From the NCBI GenBank assembly GCA_023262145.1, contig JALRDR010000993.1, positions 1 to 34,252 of the forward strand: a stretch of DNA of 34,252 bases, read 5' to 3'. Positions 26,428-34,252 of this stretch are shown here, in pieces. The stretch is from Planctomycetaceae bacterium. GTDB lineage: Bacteria; Planctomycetota; Planctomycetia; Planctomycetales; Planctomycetaceae. Below the pieces are notes generated by a model that saw only the letters and a program-made list of their open reading frames with translations, searched no databases and was not told the origin of the DNA. A program made the position numbers and the translations under genes. Every line of letters begins with the position of its first letter. Position 1 is the stretch's first letter.

Positions 26428-29110
26428 CGCAGATTCGGACAATTCCGAGGTCTCCATCAACAAGGACGTGATCACCCGTGGCAAACCGCTTTGTCGCATC
26501 GGCAAGCCCGACTACAGAGGGTATGCCAAACTCCCGCGCGAGGATTGCGCCGTGCGAGAGCATTCCTCCGCGCTCCATCACCAGCCCTCGAACAAGGAAC
26601 AGGACCGGTCCCCAGCCAGGATCTGTCTGGCAGGTAATCAGAATGTCTCCCTCCCGAACCTCCGCAAACTGGTCCGGGCTGTCAAGCACAACGGCCCGGC
26701 CACGAACTCTTCCTCCGCAGACTCCGATTCCACCATCGGCCACTCCGGGGGCATGCCCCACCTCGTCATTCTCCCGGGAATTCCAGTATTCACCAATCCG
26801 TAGCCGAATCCGATCGGGCGGCCTGACTGCTTCCAGACTTCTGATCTCCTCAGCTCGCTGTCTGGCGATCCCTGCAACCGTTCCGGGCAGCATGCAGTCG
26901 CCGCGCAACAGCTGCTGGACCTCATCCCATGTCAGAAAGAGTGTCGAACTCGGTTCTTCAAGTATCTGCCGCTGCACGAGTCGTTCCCCGACCTGCAGGG
27001 CCAGCCGCCGCAGTCGCCGGTAAAGCAGAGCCTGCTTCAGCCGCGCACGCTCGCGAAGCATCACACTCCGCTGAGTCCATTTCAGAAGCCTGTTCGCTAC
27101 GCTGGAAACTCGCAGCAAGGGAAACCAGCGAACCATGGATTTTCTCTTTAATTCGCCCATCAGCTGACGCGTCTCTTCTTCCCGCTGCAGCGATCGTTCC
27201 ATCGCTCCGTCATGTGGCGCTGTTCCCTCACGCGAAGCATACGAAGCGATGATCGGGATCAGCATTTCCGGCTGCTCCTGATAACACGGACGACTCAGCA
27301 TCAGTTCTCCTGAACAGCGGAAACCCCATTCATCGATGAAACGGTTCAGCTCGTCTCGCACGGCGCTGAACCGCTCATCAGACTGAATTCGGTCCCAGCT
27401 TTCCTTTGCTGAACAATTCTCCAGCAGGCTGGTGAGTTCCGGGGATTGCCTGATCGATCGCGAAAGTTGCCAGAGTTTTTCCGCTGGCAGGCCACTGACG
27501 ATCCCTGTCAATCCACTCAGCAGCCGATTCACAAGCGCGCCGTCGTTGCCATCCACCCGGGCGTAACGACGAAGCAGTGATGATGTCAGTTGATAGCTGA
27601 TCATGCTCGCTGCATCCGCCAGTGACGCTGAAGTCCAGTTGCTGCGGATCGAGCGAAACTCTTCCCAGCACTCCCGCAGGTCCTGATCGCTGAGCTCACT
27701 CAATCGCTTTGGACTGGTCCGTTCCGCGAATGCATCGATTCTCGCTTCGAATTCCTGCACCCCCTGCTCCACTCCACGCAAACACCATACGGCGTGCCAC
27801 GCAATTCGTGTAAGTTCAAGCAGTTCGACGAGTCGATTTGAGGACAGGGTCTGCCAGCTTGCAAATTCCCGATTCCTCCGTGTCGACTCAGCCCCGACAA
27901 ACAGATTGAACGATGATGCAAGGAATTCTCCGAGTGGGGCGGCACGAAGAACGGCATGAATGTTGGTCAGGTTGTAATACAGTCGACCAGCCTGTGTCCC
28001 AACGATCTGTCGCAGGCAGGAATCCATCGCAGCGATTCGCCGACCACTGATTCCAAAAGCCACAGCGAGATTGCGGAAGTAGTGGTAGTAACCACACGAA
28101 GCTACTGAATAGAGCAATGGACAGATCGGCCCCGGATAATTCTCATTGACATTGGCGTTTGACCAGAGAACCGTAGCCACACCCGACTTCGTTGCGGTAA
28201 TCGGACGACTCTGCACAAGACAGAGCTGCAGCTTCCTGTCCAGGCACCATTCAATGTCCTGAGGCCCGCCAAATAACCTCTCGATGGACCGCCCAACTTC
28301 CACTGTTCGCTTCAGAAACTCCCGCGAAACCTCACCGCTCACCGCACTCTCGGACTGGCTGAGGACTTCTCCGGTATTCCAGTCCAGACAGACACGCTGT
28401 GGCACAATGGCCCCCGAAACCAGTCGCTCAGCAGTTCCCGAACAGTATTCAAGAAGCATCTCTTCGCTGACGTCATCCGCCGGATTCTGTGTAAATAACA
28501 CCCCCGAAACCACAGCGTCCACCTGCTCCTGGATGATCACGCCCATGGTTGTCAGTCTTACCGATCGCGCGTTCTGGTAGCACAGGGAACGATGAGACCA
28601 GCAGGATGCCCAGCAGCGTCGAACTGCCAGCAATACGTCGTCCGAACTATGGCAATCCAGAAAACTGTCCATCAGCCCCGCGAATGCTGCATGCTCCGAA
28701 TCCTCTCCGCGAGCAGAACTTCGAACCACCACCGGGCCGGCTGCCAGCAACGGCTCGAAACTCTCCGACAGACACCGCCGCTCAGCGTCCGAAAAATTCA
28801 GGCCAACGAACAACTCCTCGATCTGCCGTGCCGCCGCTTCGGAGTCACCCCGGTCAGTACCGGCTGCCGACTCAAGAATCCGGTCGATCTGCTGCCGCAC
28901 CCCGGTCCGCTCCAGAACGTCGTCCAGAAAACAACAAGGCACGACAACAGCCCCTGGTACCTGCAACCCGTGACGCAGCATTTCCGCCAGTCGATATGCC
29001 TTGGCGCCGGCTGTCTCTGCATTGGGGATCGCGGCGGCGGGAAGCAGAGTTGTGAGCGTTGCAACCGTCATTCGATTTTCATCCAGACAACACACCGGCA
29101 GATTCCACAC
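26420..29110 (-). CDS. PEP synthase/PPDK-related dikinase with N-terminal ATP-binding domain and C-terminal mobile phosphohistidine domain (rifampin-phosphotransferase-like order)
   Basis: 896 aa; GAKAYRLAEMLRHGLQVPGAVVVP, VVVRSSARGEDSEHAAFAGLMDSFLD, IEWCLDRKLQLCLVQSRPI, SNANVNENYPGPICPLLYSV, and C-terminal ERGGMLSHGAILAREFGIPSVVG. The start may be internal (MTVATL). Confidence 0.85.
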   Translation of the reverse strand: MWNLPVCCLDENRMTVATLTTLLPAAAIPNAETAGAKAYRLAEMLRHGLQVPGAVVVPCCFLDDVLERTGVRQQIDRILESAAGTDRGDSEAAARQIEELFVGLNFSDAERRCLSESFEPLLAAGPVVVRSSARGEDSEHAAFAGLMDSFLDCHSSDDVLLAVRRCWASCWSHRSLCYQNARSVRLTTMGVIIQEQVDAVVSGVLFTQNPADDVSEEMLLEYCSGTAERLVSGAIVPQRVCLDWNTGEVLSQSESAVSGEVSREFLKRTVEVGRSIERLFGGPQDIEWCLDRKLQLCLVQSRPITATKSGVATVLWSNANVNENYPGPICPLLYSVASCGYYHYFRNLAVAFGISGRRIAAMDSCLRQIVGTQAGRLYYNLTNIHAVLRAAPLGEFLASSFNLFVGAESTRRNREFASWQTLSSNRLVELLELTRIAWHAVWCLRGVEQGVQEFEARIDAFAERTSPKRLSELSDQDLRECWEEFRSIRSNWTSASLADAASMISYQLTSSLLRRYARVDGNDGALVNRLLSGLTGIVSGLPAEKLWQLSRSIRQSPELTSLLENCSAKESWDRIQSDERFSAVRDELNRFIDEWGFRCSGELMLSRPCYQEQPEMLIPIIASYASREGTAPHDGAMERSLQREEETRQLMGELKRKSMVRWFPLLRVSSVANRLLKWTQRSVMLRERARLKQALLYRRLRRLALQVGERLVQRQILEEPSSTLFLTWDEVQQLLRGDCMLPGTVAGIARQRAEEIRSLEAVRPPDRIRLRIGEYWNSRENDEVGHAPGVADGGIGVCGGRVRGRAVVLDSPDQFAEVREGDILITCQTDPGWGPVLFLVRGLVMERGGMLSHGAILAREFGIPSVVGLADATKRFATGDHVLVDGDLGIVRICDD

Positions 29111-29116
29111 GCCGAC

Positions 29117-29662
29117 TCAGGCAAACCGATTTCTTAACCTGAGTCGCCAGAGCACAACATTGACCGCAAGATGCAGAATTCCACCAATAAGTATGAGCAA
29201 TAAGCAGACGGTCACAGGAAGACTGATCACCAGGGAAACTGCAGCCAGTCCTCCGATGGTCGAATCAACCTGGTCGACAAGAAAAAAAAACAGCTTCGAA
29301 AACCGGTTTGCAGCAGCAGCACCCGCGGGAATATCAAGCTGCCTCTTGATCAGCGAATTCGGCAGCTCACCAGCCATAAATCCCAGTCCACCAAGACAGC
29401 CAATGAGGAAATACTCCCCCGAACTCAACGGCCATGGCGCCGCATCAACCACATCCCAGACCAGTGACATCAACAGACAACTGCAGCCCGACGCCGGAAT
29501 CATCACCACGAAACCACGCCACGTCTTGTTGTCGCCAAACAGACGCCGACCCCGCAGACAAATGCCTGCATCAATCGGAATGGCCCACGCTCGAGCCGTT
29601 CGACTGTGCAACCAGATCGTCTGCACAAGTCCACCCAGCAGAAATGTCAGCGCCAGAAACAT
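29117..29662 (-). CDS. CDP-archaeol synthase (CarS/DUF46)-like integral membrane CTP transferase
   Basis: ATG at 29662; IPIDAGICLRGRRLFGDNKTWRGF, GGLGFMAGELPNSLIKRQLDIPAGA...FFFLVDQVDSTIGG resemble CarS motifs (PID.G....R.LGDGKTWRG; GD...S.IKRRL; DQ.D...G). ORF extends to 29824 but that overlaps the upstream gene. Confidence 0.78.
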   Translation of the reverse strand: MFLALTFLLGGLVQTIWLHSRTARAWAIPIDAGICLRGRRLFGDNKTWRGFVVMIPASGCSCLLMSLVWDVVDAAPWPLSSGEYFLIGCLGGLGFMAGELPNSLIKRQLDIPAGAAAANRFSKLFFFLVDQVDSTIGGLAAVSLVISLPVTVCLLLILIGGILHLAVNVVLWRLRLRNRFA

Positions 29663-29714
29663 CGTGGCTGACAACGTACTCTCACACAGATCCAACCCAC
29701 ATCTCCAGTTCAGT

Positions 29715-31565
29715 TCAGAAATCGAAACCAGTCTGAGAACGGTTCTGAAACAGGAGTATCTCTGCTCGCGTTCGCTTTGCTGACCAGACCCACTTCCACC
29801 ACGGAATACAGTTGGGCAGCTCACGATGGTTCAACTGATGCAGATAATATCCCGGCACCCGCGGAAACTGATGATGCAGGCCATGAGCATCAAAGTTGAG
29901 CAAGAACAGGCGCGCAAACCAGCCCGGGAAGATCAGGGATCGTGTGAAAACAACCTGCTCACGCGGCAGAAATGCCCGCGCGTCTTCTCCCGCCGCAACC
30001 TTCATCGGGATGTGAGTATGCTGACTCAGAATCAACAGGTCCTGCATCACAAGCGTTAAGTAAATCGCCGGAAAAATCGCCCACAGCACAGTCTCCCAGC
30101 CCACCACGACAATCACCGTCAGGTACAGCAACGCATAAATCGCTATATTCCACATCAGGAGCCGACGGTCCTGATCCCGTGGAAACAGCCGCCACAGCCG
30201 TACCGGATTCCAGTAGTTCCCAATCCTGTACATCGTGGCAAAAAATGGAATCCACAACAGCCAGCAAAGATTCAACACCGCCTTCTCATACCAGGCAAGC
30301 TGACGTGGGACGAGCGATTCTGTCGTCATATCCAGATCCTGCCATCCGGTCCAGTAATGGTGCCTGGCGTGCACAATCCGCCAGCAGTCACCGGGGATCA
30401 GAGCAAAGAAGCCGGCAATCCAGGCTGCTGTACGATTCAGTCGTCGAGTTCTCAGCAGAGTCTTGTGCCCCGACTCATGCAGGATCGCGAGCCATTGCAG
30501 AAGATGCAGCGACAGCAGCAATTGTCCGCACAGCCAGTACTGCCATTCGTCACGCAGTGAAAGCATCACCGCCAGTGCGGTGCCCGCCAACGCAAACAAC
30601 AGATAAAAACTTCCCCATAAGTTCGACGGTGTTGTGGAAACACCAGGCTCCGAGGACTTTTCTTCTGCGGAGTGCACATCTTCCCGGTCGCCGTACCCAG
30701 ACAACTGCGACCTGTCGCTGAGGACAGGCTGCGCGCCGGACCGTTCCACAACACACTGCTGGACGGCATCCGATTCCGCTTCCGCCGCATCGAGATGCTG
30801 CCGAAAAACAGATTCCAGCCGAGCCATGAAAACGCGTGATTTCTCCTCAGGATCCCGCCGAACCAATGGCAGAATCTTCAACCCGATCAATCCCGGGCGA
30901 ACCAGTCGCAGACTTTGCTGACGTGGCAGGATCTGTCTGGCACCGGAAATAACAATCGGCTGCACGTCCGAACCAGTCTGTCCCGCAAGCACCGCAGTTC
31001 CACGATGAAACGCCTGCAGTGAATCGGAACGTGTTCCCTCCGGAAATATCACCAGCCATTTGCCCGACCGAAGAACTTCCCGGCACTGCCGAAGGCAATC
31101 GGCTGGCTGCGCAGGATCAACCGCAACCCCTCCAATGCGTCGCAGCACATGGCGAACACCGAAGTAACCGAAGTACTTGGGATTTGCGGCAAATACAATC
31201 GGGATCTCAAGCGCGTACAGCAGGGCCAGCTGGTCAAACCATGAGGCATGATTGGCCACAATTACGGAGACTGAATCTCGATTCAGATTCTCAAGCCCCT
31301 GCAATTGAACCTCAATTCCGAAGGTCCGAAATGAGATTCTTAATGCCCGACGAATTAATCCTCGAAAAGCTGCTTCAGACTTGTCACGTTTCAGAACCGG
31401 CAACAGGAACAGGAAGTAGCAGAACAAAACGTGGTAAACGATAAATCCCCACAGACCCGACAGTCTGCTGCGATCAGCGTCACTGCTACGCGACAGCATT
31501 GCGTTCAGATCATTCCGCATATCAGTCCTGAAGTCCCCTGACGGACGATCGGCTTCATCGGACAA
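29715..31565 (-). CDS. Fusion: N-terminal PlsC-type 1-acylglycerol-phosphate acyltransferase plus C-terminal membrane fatty acid desaturase/hydroxylase
   Basis: 616 aa; PlsC motifs VANHASWFDQLALL and IFPEGTRSD; desaturase histidine boxes HESGH, HARHH, QHTH and HGLHH in one uninterrupted frame. Confidence 0.9.
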   Translation of the reverse strand: MSDEADRPSGDFRTDMRNDLNAMLSRSSDADRSRLSGLWGFIVYHVLFCYFLFLLPVLKRDKSEAAFRGLIRRALRISFRTFGIEVQLQGLENLNRDSVSVIVANHASWFDQLALLYALEIPIVFAANPKYFGYFGVRHVLRRIGGVAVDPAQPADCLRQCREVLRSGKWLVIFPEGTRSDSLQAFHRGTAVLAGQTGSDVQPIVISGARQILPRQQSLRLVRPGLIGLKILPLVRRDPEEKSRVFMARLESVFRQHLDAAEAESDAVQQCVVERSGAQPVLSDRSQLSGYGDREDVHSAEEKSSEPGVSTTPSNLWGSFYLLFALAGTALAVMLSLRDEWQYWLCGQLLLSLHLLQWLAILHESGHKTLLRTRRLNRTAAWIAGFFALIPGDCWRIVHARHHYWTGWQDLDMTTESLVPRQLAWYEKAVLNLCWLLWIPFFATMYRIGNYWNPVRLWRLFPRDQDRRLLMWNIAIYALLYLTVIVVVGWETVLWAIFPAIYLTLVMQDLLILSQHTHIPMKVAAGEDARAFLPREQVVFTRSLIFPGWFARLFLLNFDAHGLHHQFPRVPGYYLHQLNHRELPNCIPWWKWVWSAKRTRAEILLFQNRSQTGFDF

Positions 31566-31772
31566 AGACTGTGCATCAGCACCTTCTCAGAGCGATTCGT
31601 GACTACCATCACTGTCTTTGCTCGTTCGCATGCGATTTTCACGCCAGTTGCAGCCCATGCTGCCCGACCAGAGCACTGGAGAACTCTGTGACACAGGCTA
31701 TCATAATTACTCATTTAATCTCACCATAGCCTGAAAATCAAATGCGGCCTGCTGCCCGTCGGATTACGACAA

Positions 31773-32558
31773 ATGTCCATGCACACCCTGCGCAGATTGT
31801 TCGTAGCCACCATTGGCCTCTTCGTCTTATTGTCGGGGGCCATCATCATGCTGCTGGTTGCCGTGGTGACATTGTTTCAGTCACGCAGGTTCTGCAGCGA
31901 AGTGATCGCCCGCATGATGGGTAAGATCGCTGTTCGTATCAGCGGTTTGACCGTCCTGCTTACGCCAGAGATGGCAGAACGTCTGCGCCAGGAAGATCGC
32001 TCAGTCATCTATATTGCCAACCATACAGACACCGTCGATTTGTTTGTTGTCATTTCTCTTGGCTTGCCGAACACCAGATATTTTCTCAGCGGTTTCCTCA
32101 GAAAACTTCTTCCGCTCGGTCTCGTTGGTTATCTGATCGGTGTCTTCTGGACAGCTCCCTACTCACAGCCTCACAAACGTCTGCGAATCTTCCAGCATGC
32201 CGATGACACACTGCGAAGGACCGGAGATTCCGTCTTCCTGACCCCGGAAGGCAGTCGGATCCGAACTGGTGAAATCGGGCACTTCAATCGCGGAGCTTTT
32301 CATCTGGCGACAAGCCTGAAACGCAACATCGTTCCGCTGTATATCCATGTGCCTGAAAATGTCGGTGCAGGCATGCAGCTGATCGCCGAACCCGGTCCTG
32401 TCTATGTTCAGGTCCTTCCGGAAATCGATACTTCGAACTGGACGCTGGAAGATCTCGATGCAAATCGAATGGCTGTTCGCCAGATCTATATCGACCATCA
32501 CAATCGAATCAGGACGAATGGCATCGAAGCCAGTCTGGCAGCAGAGTCCAATGGCTGA
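31773..32558 (+). CDS. 1-acyl-sn-glycerol-3-phosphate acyltransferase (PlsC family)
   Basis: 261 aa; N-terminal TM helix, IYIANHTDTVDLFVV (HX4D), FLTPEGSRIRTGEIGHFNRGAFHLA. Confidence 0.88.
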   Translation: MSMHTLRRLFVATIGLFVLLSGAIIMLLVAVVTLFQSRRFCSEVIARMMGKIAVRISGLTVLLTPEMAERLRQEDRSVIYIANHTDTVDLFVVISLGLPNTRYFLSGFLRKLLPLGLVGYLIGVFWTAPYSQPHKRLRIFQHADDTLRRTGDSVFLTPEGSRIRTGEIGHFNRGAFHLATSLKRNIVPLYIHVPENVGAGMQLIAEPGPVYVQVLPEIDTSNWTLEDLDANRMAVRQIYIDHHNRIRTNGIEASLAAESNG

Positions 32559-33064
32559 ATGCAAATGCCTGCACTGGTTCACGACATGGGGCGCGAAGAT
32601 CACCTGTACGCTGCGCTCTCTCTTCCACCCGTCCGGATTGGCCTGCAATCACCAACCCGCTGAGACGGTGTACTGCAGATCACCGCTCACTGCCCCTCCC
32701 GGCCGGTATAACGCTCCATCTGCTTCAGCCGCTGCTGATACGCTGCCTTCAACGAACCCTGTCGATCCACCAGCTCACAGCGTATTCACCCTGCCACCGC
32801 ACGGCAGCGGCACTGCATCATGCCAACACTCCATCACACCTGATGCGCCGATGGTACTCGCCGCTGACTGCTTTCGAACAGCCTCCTGTCCCCCATCAAC
32901 GACCCGCCGGAACATACAGACACAGACGGTCAGGAAGTTCAGTACTGCCTGCCCTGTCGCAGGCAACCCTCAATTTCACTAAGCTGTCGCCAGTGACTCT
33001 TCAGAAACCACATGGGAAAAGCAGAGTCGCAGCGTTCAGTTTCCTCGGCAACGGAGCACACGCA

Positions 33065-34177
33065 GTGGCACAACAACCGAATCCCGACCGAAGAACATTT
33101 CTGCAGGCAGCAGGCGCAGGACTGTTCGCCGCACAATCACTCTCCGCACAGACTCCCGGCAACCGCATCCGCATCGGACAAATCGGCACCGGTCACGCCC
33201 ATGCATCCAAGTTGTCTGTCTATCGTGCTTCCGCAGAATATGAAGTCGTAGGTCTTGTGGAAGACGATCCGCAACTGCAGGCTCGCGCTGCCGAACAGGC
33301 TTCCTATCGAGACCTGCCCCTGATGTCCCGCGAACAACTACTCAACACGCCGGGTCTGCAGGCCGTACTTGTGGAAACACACGTCCGCGACAGTCTGGAT
33401 GCTGCCGAGGCCTGCGTGAATGCCGGCAAACATGTTCACCTGGACAAACCCGCCGGAGAATCTCTGCCGCAGTTTGAACGCATCCTCCGCGCTGCCGACG
33501 ACGCCGGGCTGATGCTCCAGATGGGCTACATGTATCGCTACAACCCGGCCGTCGTCATGCTCCGCGAATTCCTGCAGCAGGGCTGGCTCGGCGAAGTCTT
33601 CGAAGTGCATACTGTGATGAGCAAAGTGGTGCCTGCTGCTTCCCGGAAGCAACTGGCAGAATACCCAGGCGGTATCATGTTCGAACTGGGCTGTCATATT
33701 CTCGATCTGGTCATCGGGATTCTCGGCACCCCGGACCAGGTTCATCCGTTCGTTCGCGGACCGCTGCTGGATACCGATCAGCTGCGCGATAATATGCTCG
33801 CGGTGCTGGAATATGAACGAGCCACAGCAACTGTCAGATCATCGGCACTTGAAGTTGATGGCGGCCGACGCCGACACCTCACGGTCTGCGGCACAAAGGG
33901 AACATTCCATATCCAGCCGCTCGACCAGCCTGCTGTCGGTCTTTCACTCGATCAGCCCCGCGGTGAATGGAAGCAGGGATTCCAGGAAGTCAGCCTGCCG
34001 AAATACACCCGCTATGTGGACGATGCCGCCGACATGGCCGCCATCATTCGCGGCGAACGGCAGAACCGGTTCCCATCATCACACGATCTGACAGTCCAGC
34101 GAACTCTCCTGCAGGCCTGCAACCTGGCAGGCGTCCCGCCTGCACCCGGTGGCTCGCGTTCCCGTGAACCTGAGTGA
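33065..34177 (+). CDS. Gfo/Idh/MocA-family oxidoreductase with twin-arginine signal
   Basis: ORF opens at 32843; GTG at 33065 gives VAQQPNPDRRTFLQAAGAGLFAAQSLSAQ (Tat motif) with GGAG upstream; IRIGQIGTGHAHASK, GKHVHLDKPAGES, MYRYNPAVVMLREFL, GGIMFELGCHILDLVIGILG. Confidence 0.88.
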   Translation: MAQQPNPDRRTFLQAAGAGLFAAQSLSAQTPGNRIRIGQIGTGHAHASKLSVYRASAEYEVVGLVEDDPQLQARAAEQASYRDLPLMSREQLLNTPGLQAVLVETHVRDSLDAAEACVNAGKHVHLDKPAGESLPQFERILRAADDAGLMLQMGYMYRYNPAVVMLREFLQQGWLGEVFEVHTVMSKVVPAASRKQLAEYPGGIMFELGCHILDLVIGILGTPDQVHPFVRGPLLDTDQLRDNMLAVLEYERATATVRSSALEVDGGRRRHLTVCGTKGTFHIQPLDQPAVGLSLDQPRGEWKQGFQEVSLPKYTRYVDDAADMAAIIRGERQNRFPSSHDLTVQRTLLQACNLAGVPPAPGGSRSREPE

Positions 34178-34252
34178 GACTGCCCGCCGGATCGGCGGTT
34201 TGTGTTGCTGACTGCACCACTCCGTCTCGCTGGACGAAGTGCTGATCCACCG

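Noticed and set aside
1-34252. Search for CRISPR arrays, tRNA/rRNA genes, transposases or integrases
   Set aside because: No regularly spaced repeats, tRNA-like cloverleaf, rRNA signature or transposase motif recognised by eye; tRNAscan-SE and ISfinder would be needed to exclude fully.

Overview
The window looks like a planctomycete chromosome segment. The supporting signs are a DUF1549/DUF1553 protein with an Ig-like N-terminus, a twin-arginine Gfo/Idh/MocA oxidoreductase, a redoxin/cytochrome/copper-monooxygenase fusion and an ECF-type sigma factor. I see about 24 credible CDSs and no rRNA, tRNA, CRISPR array or intact mobile element. Left part: pstS-pstC-pstA phosphate uptake genes on the minus strand (pstA runs off the left edge and is missing from the ORF track), nnrE, aroG-type DAHP synthase and apbE. 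Middle: sigma factor, DUF1549/DUF1553 protein, glutamine-synthetase-family protein, inorganic pyrophosphatase, copper-monooxygenase fusion, 4xS1 protein, apparent pseudokinase, repeat-rich secreted protein, AlkA-like glycosylase, HAD phosphatase and moeA. Right part: a compact minus-strand cluster (acyltransferase-desaturase fusion, CDP-archaeol-synthase-like protein, dikinase-like protein, UbiA-like membrane protein, SAM methyltransferase) divergent from a second PlsC-type acyltransferase. This right-hand cluster (24.8-32.6 kb) is my best candidate for an undescribed system, possibly making or modifying an unusual lipid. Other leads are a GS-family enzyme with changed catalytic residues, a perfect inverted repeat holding a Pho-box-like direct repeat upstream of pstS, and a tandem duplication at the aroG stop that creates a mini-ORF coupled to nnrE. 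All family calls come from reading motifs by eye; no database search was run.
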